Shown here in pieces: positions 1 to 4,916 of a stretch of 5,659 nucleotides of DNA (the first letter of the stretch is position 1; each line of letters opens with the position of its first letter). Origin of the DNA: Pseudolabrys sp. GTDB lineage: Bacteria; Pseudomonadota; Alphaproteobacteria; Rhizobiales; Xanthobacteraceae. The translations under genes and the position numbers were made by a program. The stretch spans positions 1 to 5,659 of the forward strand of contig JAFAQJ010000182.1 in assembly GCA_019246455.1 (NCBI GenBank), written 5' to 3'. The notes beneath the pieces are model-generated. The model ran no database searches. It was not told where the DNA came from and saw only the letters and a program-made list of their open reading frames with translations.

Positions 1-99
1 CCAATCTCTGCGCTCGAAGACGTGGATGGCCGGGACAAGCCCGGCCATGACGAGTTCTGGGCGAACTCAACGCGATCCTCTCCAACTGTAATTTCATGA
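1..99 (+). CDS. 3' end of an upstream gene (partial), possibly the importer's ATPase
   Basis: Reading frame 1 is open from the first base to a TGA at 97-99 and encodes 32 residues that include DVDGRDKPGHDE. That peptide is the translation of a dispersed palindromic repeat, so the gene's natural C-terminus may have been extended by repeat insertion. The TGA shares four bases (ATGA) with the permease ATG at 96-98, an arrangement typical of translational coupling within an operon. The permease has no visible Shine-Dalgarno sequence, which agrees with coupling. By operon logic the upstream gene would be the ABC ATP-binding subunit, but no ATPase motif lies inside the window, so this identity is inference only. 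Frame 2 is also open, to a TAA at 89-91, so the true frame cannot be proven here. The whole stretch could instead be non-coding. Confidence 0.35.
   Translation, partial: PISALEDVDGRDKPGHDEFWANSTRSSPTVIS
10..60. repeat. Dispersed palindromic repeat (DVDGRDKPGHDE-encoding type)
   Basis: The core is a perfect 9-bp inverted repeat: atggccggg at 26-34 and cccggccat at 40-48, with a 5-nt loop (acaag). I recognise the flanked core (roughly gaagacgtggatggccggg...cccggccatgacgag) as a very common short repeat scattered between genes in Bradyrhizobium-like genomes, where it often gives the peptide DVDGRDKPGHDE in one frame and WMAGTSPAMT in another. The palindrome is directly visible; the family assignment comes from memory and the outer limits are approximate. 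It sits just upstream of the permease and could form a strong RNA hairpin within the operon transcript. Confidence 0.75.
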
Positions 100-965
100 T
101 CTACGACACGCTGATCGGTCCGTTCGTCGACTTCGAGTTCATGCGCCGCGCACTGGCCGCTGTGATTGCGCTGTCACTCGGCGGTGGTCCGATCGGTGTG
201 TTCCTGATGCTGCGGCGGATGAGCCTCGTCGGTGACGCGATGGCGCATGCGATCCTTCCGGGCGCGGCGATCGGCTTTCTGTTCGCAGGGTTGAGCCTGT
301 TCGCGATGGCGGGGGGCGGTCTCATCGCCGGGTTTTTGATCGCGGTCGGCGCCGGGCTTGTTGCGCGCGTGACCGACCTCAAGGAAGACGCCTCGCTTGC
401 GGCCTTTTTCCTGATTTCACTGGCGCTTGGCGTCACGATCGTCTCGGTGCGTGGCACCAACGTCGATCTGCTGCATTTCCTGTTCGGTTCGGTGCTCGCG
501 GTCGACAACCCGACCTTATTGCTCGTCGTCTCGATCGCCTCGCTCTCGTTGATCGTGCTCGCGCTGATCTGGCGACCGCTGGTGCTGGAATGCGTCGATC
601 CCGGTTTTCTGCGCTCGGTAAGCGGCGCGGGCGGGCCGGCGCATATTATTTTCCTCGGTTTGGTCGTGATGAACTTGGTGGGCGGATTTCAGGCGCTCGG
701 CACGCTGCTCGCGGTCGGCGTCATGATGCTGCCGGCGGTGACGTCGCGATTTTGGGCGCGCGACATCACCGCGATGATTGGCGTCGCTGTCTTCTGCGCG
801 GCGGTATCGGGTTATGCCGGGTTGCTGCTGTCCTATCACGCCAATCTGCCGTCGGGTCCCGCGGTGATCCTGGTCGCAGGCGGTATCTACATCGTCTCGG
901 TCGTGCTCGGTCCGGCCGGCGGCGTGCTGTGGCGCGCCATGCCGCGCCGTCATTTGGAAGCGTAA
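96..965 (+). CDS. Metal ABC transporter permease, ZnuB/AztB-like (ABC-3 family)
   Basis: Inner-membrane channel subunit of a zinc/manganese-type ABC importer: it takes metal from the periplasmic binding protein and moves it to the cytoplasm using a partner ATPase. The 289-residue product is highly hydrophobic, with about eight membrane segments (first at residues 19-39, last near 258-276), and its length is normal for the family. The ABC-3 signature SLVGDAMAHAILPGAAIG covers residues 43-60. The cytoplasmic coupling region (KEDASLAAFFL, 96-106) and the conserved DLLHFLFGSVL (124-134) follow. The ATG at 96 has no clear ribosome binding site but overlaps an upstream TGA (ATGA), suggesting coupled translation. 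The binding-protein gene begins 21 nt after the stop, so the two form an operon. No ATPase gene is visible; it should lie just upstream. The family is certain. Zinc rather than manganese is inferred from the neighbouring binding protein. Confidence 0.93.
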   Translation: MIYDTLIGPFVDFEFMRRALAAVIALSLGGGPIGVFLMLRRMSLVGDAMAHAILPGAAIGFLFAGLSLFAMAGGGLIAGFLIAVGAGLVARVTDLKEDASLAAFFLISLALGVTIVSVRGTNVDLLHFLFGSVLAVDNPTLLLVVSIASLSLIVLALIWRPLVLECVDPGFLRSVSGAGGPAHIIFLGLVVMNLVGGFQALGTLLAVGVMMLPAVTSRFWARDITAMIGVAVFCAAVSGYAGLLLSYHANLPSGPAVILVAGGIYIVSVVLGPAGGVLWRAMPRRHLEA

Positions 966-976
966 AGGCACGCAAT

Positions 977-984
977 GGAGGAGG
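977..984 (+). promoter_or_regulatory. Shine-Dalgarno sequence deciding the binding-protein start
   Basis: The sequence ggaggagg lies just before the ATG at 987; its first ggagg (977-981) is 5 nt from that ATG. The in-frame ATG at 975 overlaps this site and has no ribosome binding site of its own. The ATG at 987 is therefore the likelier start, and it also gives a compact signal peptide beginning MLTRR. Confidence 0.8.
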
Positions 985-986
985 CC

Positions 987-1889
987 ATGCTGACACGACG
1001 TCTACTCGCCGGACTGATCGCGATGACCGCGATTGCCGTTGCAACGCCCACGTTCGCGCAAGACAAGATCAAGACGGTTGCGACTTTTTCGATCCTCGGC
1101 GATCTCGTTAAAAACGTCGGCGGCAACCGGGTCGATGTCGAAATCTTGGTTGGTCCGAATAGCGATAGCCACGTTTACGCTCCGACGCCGGCGGACGCGA
1201 AGAAAGTCGGTGCCGCGAAGATCGTCTTCGTCAACGGCCTTGGCCTCGAAGGGTGGATGACGCGGCTTGTTAATTCGGCCGGCAGCAAGGCGGCGACGGT
1301 CACCGCGACGACCGGTGTCAAGCCGCTCAAGATGGAAGACGAGCACAAGCCAGGCCACATGATGACCGACCCCCACGCCTGGCAATCTGTGGCGAACGCC
1401 AAAATTTATGTCGGCAATATTCGCGATGGTCTGATCGCCGCCGATCCGGGCGGCAAAAGCATCTATGAAGCCAATGCCGCCGCGTATCTCGCCAAGCTCG
1501 ATGCGCTCGAGGGCGAAGTGAAATCGGCAATTGGGAAAATTCCGCAAGAGCGGCGGCGCATCATCACCACGCACGATGCGTTCGGTTATTTCGGCGCGGC
1601 CTACGGCATGGAATTCATCTCACCGGAGGGCGTCTCGACCGAATCCGAAGCGTCGGCCAAGGACGTTGCCAAGATCATCGAGCAGATCAAAAAGCAGAAG
1701 GTGCCGGCGGTGTTCATGGAGAACATTTCCGATCCGCGGCTGATGGAACAGGTCGCCCGCGAAAGCGGCGCGCGGATCGGCGGCACGCTTTATTCGGACG
1801 CGCTGTCCGACCCCAAAGGTCCCGCCGCGACTTATGTCGACATGATGCGGAACAACATCCGCGAGTTCAGCGCCGCTTTGGCGAGTTAG
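987..1889 (+). CDS. Periplasmic zinc (metal)-binding protein of ABC importer, ZnuA/AztC-like
   Basis: Captures metal in the periplasm and delivers it to the permease encoded just upstream (21-nt gap, same operon). It has 300 residues from the ATG at 987, a normal length for cluster A-I (ZnuA/TroA) binding proteins. A Sec signal peptide covers residues 1-24, with an RR-containing n-region, a hydrophobic core LLAGLIAMTAIAVA and likely cleavage after TFA, before QD. Two lobes follow, joined by a helix around 155-180. Probable metal ligands by position are H62 (SHVYAPTPAD), H130 (DPHAW), H196 (TTHDAFGYF) and D271 (YSDALSD). Three His plus Asp is the usual zinc set; manganese-type members usually have Glu in place of the third His. 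The His-rich loop of classical ZnuA is reduced to a short stretch with only H120 and H124, as in AztC-type proteins. There is no lipobox, so the protein is probably soluble. Zinc is likely but unproven. Confidence 0.93.
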   Translation: MLTRRLLAGLIAMTAIAVATPTFAQDKIKTVATFSILGDLVKNVGGNRVDVEILVGPNSDSHVYAPTPADAKKVGAAKIVFVNGLGLEGWMTRLVNSAGSKAATVTATTGVKPLKMEDEHKPGHMMTDPHAWQSVANAKIYVGNIRDGLIAADPGGKSIYEANAAAYLAKLDALEGEVKSAIGKIPQERRRIITTHDAFGYFGAAYGMEFISPEGVSTESEASAKDVAKIIEQIKKQKVPAVFMENISDPRLMEQVARESGARIGGTLYSDALSDPKGPAATYVDMMRNNIREFSAALAS

Positions 1890-1892
1890 AAA

Positions 1893-1916
1893 CCGTCTGT
1901 GGCTTTACCACCACGG
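1893..1916 (+). terminator. Candidate terminator-like hairpin after the importer operon
   Basis: Three bases after the binding-protein stop codon, ccgt (1893-1896) pairs with acgg (1913-1916) and gtgg (1899-1902) with ccac (1908-1911). This leaves a 2x1 internal loop and a 5-nt apical loop (cttta). No T-run follows, so it is not a canonical intrinsic terminator; it may protect the 3' end of the mRNA or mark the operon end. The structure was found by eye and no folding energy was calculated. Confidence 0.3.
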
Positions 1917-1955
1917 CTTGCACTTAAATGTGACTTGCGATCTTGCTGAGCTTGC
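1917..1955 (+). repeat. Four CTTGC pentamers upstream of the L,D-transpeptidase gene
   Basis: The pentamer cttgc occurs at 1917, 1934, 1942 and 1951, that is at offsets of 17, 8 and 9 nt, in the 114-nt gap between the metal-binding protein gene and the transpeptidase gene. It could be an iterated regulator site or chance low complexity. No known operator matches it in my reading. The rest of this gap shows no convincing promoter. Confidence 0.25.
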
Positions 1956-2003
1956 ATCGCCGCGTGGTGCACGGCACAACAGCGTCGTTGCACGAGTAAT
2001 GCC

Positions 2004-2621
2004 ATGCCCGACGAAATCTCCAAACTCAATCTGACCCGCCGCGCTTTCGCCATTGGTCTGCCGCTGACACTCGGCGGCTGCATCACCGCGAGCTATGACA
2101 GCATGGGCGACGGCGGTCATCTTATCCCGGCCGTCGACATGACCACGAAGGACCCCTCGGTCCAACGAACCGAAGTCGCCTGGAAGGGTACCGAGAAGCC
2201 CGGCTCGATCGTCGTCAAGATATCCGAGCGTCGCCTTTATCTTGTCGAGGGGGATGGTAAGGCGATCCGTTATGGCGTCGGCGTCGGCCGCTCGCCCGGC
2301 GCGAATTTCCGTGGCACTGCCGTGATCGGCCGCAAGGAAAAGTGGCCGCACTGGACGCCGACCGAGAACATGAAGGCGGCGATCCCGATGTACCGGCGCT
2401 TTGCCGGCGGCATGGAGGGCGGCGAGGATAATCCGCTCGGACCGCGCGCGCTCTATCTTTACCGCAACGGTAAGGACACCAATTTCCGTCTCCATGGCAC
2501 GATTGAGCCGGAGACGATCGGCCAGCCGGTATCTTCCGGCTGCATCCGGCTGTTCAACCAGGACATCATCGATCTCTATGATCGCGTGCCGGTTGGCACG
2601 ACCGTGACAGTCATCAGCTAA
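2004..2621 (+). CDS. L,D-transpeptidase (YkuD domain), Tat-like lipoprotein signal
   Basis: Cell-wall enzyme that makes or edits peptidoglycan: family members form 3-3 crosslinks or attach proteins to the stem peptide with a catalytic Cys. The product has 205 residues. The N-terminus carries a twin-arginine-like motif TRRAFAIG (11-18) and then LTLGGC, a lipobox-like site with C26 as the possible lipidated residue, so export as a membrane-anchored periplasmic protein is likely. The YkuD domain runs from about residue 68 (SIVVKISERRLYLV) to the end. The catalytic signature is HGT at 164-166 and SSGCIRL at 177-183, with nucleophile C180 and conserved R182. The common SHGC form is replaced by SSGC, a variant I recall from many rhizobial ErfK/YbiS-type proteins. 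The ATG at 2004 is chosen because the nearby ATG at 1999 is out of frame and soon stops; the ribosome binding site is weak. The gene lies 114 nt after the zinc importer genes, with no obvious functional tie. Confidence 0.93.
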   Translation: MPDEISKLNLTRRAFAIGLPLTLGGCITASYDSMGDGGHLIPAVDMTTKDPSVQRTEVAWKGTEKPGSIVVKISERRLYLVEGDGKAIRYGVGVGRSPGANFRGTAVIGRKEKWPHWTPTENMKAAIPMYRRFAGGMEGGEDNPLGPRALYLYRNGKDTNFRLHGTIEPETIGQPVSSGCIRLFNQDIIDLYDRVPVGTTVTVIS

Positions 2622-2690
2622 CGCGCGATTTTTCTAAGATCCCCCGGCGTTTTGCGCGGCGGCGTCGGTGTGCCTATATCTGAGGCCTCT

Positions 2691-2694
2691 GGAG
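2691..2694 (+). promoter_or_regulatory. Shine-Dalgarno site fixing the GTPase start
   Basis: ggag lies 5 nt before the ATG at 2700. This supports that ATG over the in-frame TTG at 2652, which would add 16 residues (VPISEASGAA and others) with no family resemblance. Confidence 0.65.
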
Positions 2695-2699
2695 CTGCC

Positions 2700-3788
2700 A
2701 TGCCCGAAAAATCGCAAGAAAGAACGCAAGATAAGCTGCCGGTGACCGTGCTGACCGGTTATCTCGGCGCCGGCAAAACGACTTTGCTCAACCGCATCCT
2801 GTCCGAGCCGCACGGCAAGAAATACGCCGTCATCGTCAACGAATTTGGCGAGATCGGCATCGACAACGACCTCGTGGTGAATGCCGACGAGGAAGTGTTC
2901 GAGATGAATAATGGTTGCATTTGCTGCACCGTGCGCGGCGACCTCGTGCGCATCATCGAAGGCCTGATGCGAAGGAAGGGCAAGTTCGACGCGATCATCG
3001 TTGAGACCACCGGCTTGGCCGACCCGGCGCCGGTCGCACAGACCTTCTTCATGGACGAAAATGTCGGTGCCAAGACCAAGCTCGACGCCGTTGTCACCGT
3101 TGCCGACGCCAAGTGGCTCAAGGACCGTCTCAAGGACGCGCCGGAAGCGAAGAACCAGATCGCCTTTGCCGACGTGATCCTGCTCAACAAGACCGATCTG
3201 GTCTCAAAGGACGAACTCGCCGACGTCGAGGCCCGCATCCGTGGCATCAATCCTTATGCCAAGCTGCATCACACGCAGCGTGCGCAGATTCCGATCGACC
3301 AGGTGCTCGACCGCAACGCCTTCGATCTCGACCGCATCCTCGAGATCGAGCCGGACTTCCTAGGCGCTGACGATCACGATCATGACCATCATCACGGACA
3401 CGACCACGATCATCATCACCACCACGATCACCGTCATTCGCCTGGCGATGGCCATCATCACCATGGCGGCGGTCTCAAGCACTTCCACGACGAGGACATG
3501 CAATCGGTGTCGCTGCGGACCGACAGACCTCTGAATCCGGAAAAGTTCATTCCGTGGCTGCAAGATCTCGTTGCCAAGGACGGCCCGAGCATCCTGCGCT
3601 GCAAGGGTATTGTCGCCTTCAAGGACGATCCGCAGCGCTTCGTGTTTCAGGGCGTTCATATGATCCTCGACGGCGATCATCAGCGCGACTGGAAAGACGG
3701 CGAGAAGCGCGAAAGCCGCGCTGTCTTCATCGGCAAGAAGCTGCCGGAAGAGAAGATCCGCCAAGGCTTCGAAGCCTCGATCGCCTAG
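2700..3788 (+). CDS. COG0523 (CobW/ZNG1-type) GTPase, zinc-handling metallochaperone
   Basis: G3E-family GTPase of 362 residues, thought in this family to bind zinc or cobalt and pass it to client enzymes with GTP hydrolysis in the cytoplasm. Visible motifs in order: Walker A GYLGAGKTT (20-28); NEFGEIGID (47-55); the metal-binding CICC (73-76); ETTGLADP (102-109); the guanine-specificity NKTD (163-166); a His/Asp-rich linker (224-263) with 20 His in residues 226-263; and a CobW C-terminal domain (about 268-355). The ATG at 2700 has a ggag 5 nt upstream. No cobalamin genes are nearby, whereas a zinc-type importer lies about 0.8 kb upstream, so a zinc role (ZNG1/YeiR/ZigA-like) is preferred over the cobaltochelatase helper CobW. 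Such genes are often Zur-controlled, but I saw no Zur box in the 78-nt gap before it. The family call is secure; the metal and the client are inferred. Confidence 0.94.
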   Translation: MPEKSQERTQDKLPVTVLTGYLGAGKTTLLNRILSEPHGKKYAVIVNEFGEIGIDNDLVVNADEEVFEMNNGCICCTVRGDLVRIIEGLMRRKGKFDAIIVETTGLADPAPVAQTFFMDENVGAKTKLDAVVTVADAKWLKDRLKDAPEAKNQIAFADVILLNKTDLVSKDELADVEARIRGINPYAKLHHTQRAQIPIDQVLDRNAFDLDRILEIEPDFLGADDHDHDHHHGHDHDHHHHHDHRHSPGDGHHHHGGGLKHFHDEDMQSVSLRTDRPLNPEKFIPWLQDLVAKDGPSILRCKGIVAFKDDPQRFVFQGVHMILDGDHQRDWKDGEKRESRAVFIGKKLPEEKIRQGFEASIA

Positions 3789-3832
3789 CGCATGATCCCG
3801 AAAAATGGGTAACGGTTTTCGGATCAGATCAT
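3789..3832. repeat. Dispersed palindromic intergenic repeat (RIME-like)
   Basis: Directly after the GTPase TAG, atgatc (3792-3797) pairs with gatcat (3827-3832), and ccgaaaa (3798-3804) pairs with ttttcgg (3816-3822). This gives a 13-bp imperfect hairpin with a 4-nt bulge (3823-3826) and an 11-nt loop. I recognise the pattern catgatccsgaaaa...accggttttcsg...gatcat as a very common short repeat between genes in rhizobial genomes, here in a slightly diverged copy. It occupies most of the 56-nt gap and may act as a weak transcription attenuator or RNA-stability element between the GTPase and WD40 genes. It has no T-run. The repeat-family label was not searched. Confidence 0.7.
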
Positions 3833-3844
3833 CCGCCACCAAGA

Positions 3845-4846
3845 ATGACAGATACGCGCCCCGACACCCCTTCGCTGACTGACAAGGTCCGTCCGCTCAA
3901 GGTGGATGGCACCATTGTCGGCGTGCATTTTCTTAAGGACACGCCGGTTTTCGTGCTGGGCGAGTCGGCGTTGCTGTTCGCGCCGTCCGACAACGAGAAA
4001 CGCATTGCGATCCACGCTGGCGCCATTCTCGCCAGCGCCTCGGATGGCAGTCGCATCGTCACCGGAGGCGATGACGGCAAGGTCGTCGTCACCTCTGCCG
4101 GCGGAGCGACGACAGTCGTCGCGACCGATTCGAAGAAACGCTGGATCGATCACGTTGCTCTAGGGCCGGATGGCGCCCTGGCCTTCTCCGCCGGCAAAAC
4201 CGCGACGGTCATCAACAGCAAAGGCGAAACCCGCACCTGGGCCGCGCCGTCGACGGTTGCCGGGCTCGCTTTTGCCCCGAAGGGCTTTCGCCTCGCGGTC
4301 GCGCATTACAACGGCGTCTCGCTCTGGTTTCCTAACTCGCAGGCCGCGCCGGAAAAGCTCGAATGGAAGGGCTCCCATCTCGCGGTGGCGTTTAGCCCCG
4401 ACGGTAAATTCATTGTCACGGCCATGCAGGAGCCAACGCTGCATGGCTGGCGGACGTCCGACGGCAAACACATGCGCATGTCGGGCTATAGCGCGCGTGT
4501 GCGGTCGTATCACTGGACCTACGACGGGGCTTTTCTCGCGACGTCCGGCTTCGAACAGCTCATCCTGTGGCCGTTCGATGGCAAAGACGGCCCGATGGGC
4601 AAACAACCGCGCATCCTCGCCCCGGCCCAGACCCGCGTAGCGATGGTTGCCTGCCATCCCGCTGCACCGGTGGTCGCCACCGGCTACGCCGACGGCCTGG
4701 TGCTGCTGGTGCGGGTCGACGATGGCGCGGAAATCCTGGCCCGGCGGCCCGGTGGAGCGCCGGTCACGGCCCTTGGCTGGCACCCTAAAGGCAGTCAACT
4801 GGCGTTCGGCGCCGAGGATGGCGAAGCGGGAACAATCGCCCTTTAA
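3845..4846 (+). CDS. WD40-like beta-propeller protein of unknown role
   Basis: Predicted cytoplasmic protein of 333 residues without signal peptide or membrane segment. It is built from about seven weakly conserved WD40-type repeats, the whole length fitting a single seven-bladed propeller. Characteristic blade pieces are AILASASDGSRIVTGGDDGK (60-79), VALGPDGALAFSAG (104-117), LAFAPKGFRLAVAHYNGVSLW (141-161), VAFSPDGKFIVTA (near 184-196), WTYDGAFLATSG (near 225-236), VACHPAAPVVATGYADG (near 268-284) and LGWHPKGSQLAFGAEDG (near 309-325). The last repeat ends only a few residues before the stop. The frame is open upstream to 3554, but that part overlaps the GTPase gene and runs through the repeat, so the ATG at 3845 is chosen; its ribosome binding site is weak. 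It follows the GTPase by 56 nt on the same strand, a pairing I recall in other alphaproteobacteria, which suggests a scaffold or partner role in metal handling. No biochemical function can be read from the sequence. Confidence 0.88.
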   Translation: MTDTRPDTPSLTDKVRPLKVDGTIVGVHFLKDTPVFVLGESALLFAPSDNEKRIAIHAGAILASASDGSRIVTGGDDGKVVVTSAGGATTVVATDSKKRWIDHVALGPDGALAFSAGKTATVINSKGETRTWAAPSTVAGLAFAPKGFRLAVAHYNGVSLWFPNSQAAPEKLEWKGSHLAVAFSPDGKFIVTAMQEPTLHGWRTSDGKHMRMSGYSARVRSYHWTYDGAFLATSGFEQLILWPFDGKDGPMGKQPRILAPAQTRVAMVACHPAAPVVATGYADGLVLLVRVDDGAEILARRPGGAPVTALGWHPKGSQLAFGAEDGEAGTIAL

Positions 4847-4864
4847 TAGCCGTTGATTGGCCGC

Positions 4865-4895
4865 GATTCGCGCCGACTATTTTGCGCGTCGAATC
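4865..4895 (+). other. Hairpin in the leader of the Trp-rich protein gene
   Basis: gattcg (4865-4870) pairs with cgaatc (4890-4895). The stem continues as cgc (4871-4873) with gcg (4886-4888) after a single bulged t at 4889, leaving a 12-nt loop (4874-4885) that contains atttt. It ends 10 nt before the Shine-Dalgarno site of the next gene. It may be the terminator of the WD40 gene (without a T-run) or a leader structure affecting translation. It was found by eye only. Confidence 0.3.
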
Positions 4896-4905
4896 CAAAG
4901 GTGGC

Positions 4906-4911
4906 GAGGGG
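4906..4911 (+). promoter_or_regulatory. Shine-Dalgarno site of the Trp-rich protein gene
   Basis: gagggg lies 5 nt before the ATG at 4917. It supports that start over the in-frame ATG at 4932, which lacks comparable spacing and would only shorten the n-region of the signal peptide. Confidence 0.65.
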
Positions 4912-4916
4912 CAATT

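Noticed and set aside
101..971. Long open frames on the minus strand opposite the permease
   Set aside because: They mirror the GC-rich codon pattern of the real gene, encode Arg/Ala/Pro-rich low-complexity products and match no family I recognise.
975..986. ATG at 975 as start of the metal-binding protein
   Set aside because: It overlaps the ggaggagg ribosome binding site that serves the ATG at 987 and has no site of its own.
2652..2680. Possible promoter ttgcgc - 17 nt - tatatc before the GTPase gene
   Set aside because: Only 3 and 4 of 6 bases fit the sigma-70 boxes, and the transcript would begin almost at the ribosome binding site; the match could be chance.
2652..2699. TTG start adding 16 residues to the GTPase
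   Set aside because: The extra residues lie outside the family core, and the ATG at 2700 has a well-spaced ggag site.
1890..2699. Zur-box search in the gaps before the transpeptidase and GTPase genes
   Set aside because: No AT-rich palindrome resembling the alphaproteobacterial Zur site (aatgttat/ataacatt type) was seen; the operator may lie upstream of the window.
3369..3488. The cat/cac/gat/gac-rich tract as a DNA microsatellite or CRISPR-like repeat
   Set aside because: It is in frame inside the GTPase gene, encodes the expected His-rich linker, and has no regular repeat-spacer layout.
2700..3788. Assignment of the GTPase as cobalamin-pathway CobW
   Set aside because: No cobalamin biosynthesis gene is nearby, and the context is a zinc-type importer; the broad COG0523 label is safer.
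3554..3844. Upstream extension of the WD40 reading frame (97 extra codons)
   Set aside because: It overlaps the conserved C-terminal domain of the GTPase, passes through the palindromic repeat, and has no WD40 character; the ATG at 3845 fits the fold.
4853..4883. Possible promoter ttgatt - 19 nt - tatttt before the Trp-rich protein gene
   Set aside because: Four of six bases match in each box, but the spacing is long and the region overlaps a hairpin; too weak to annotate.
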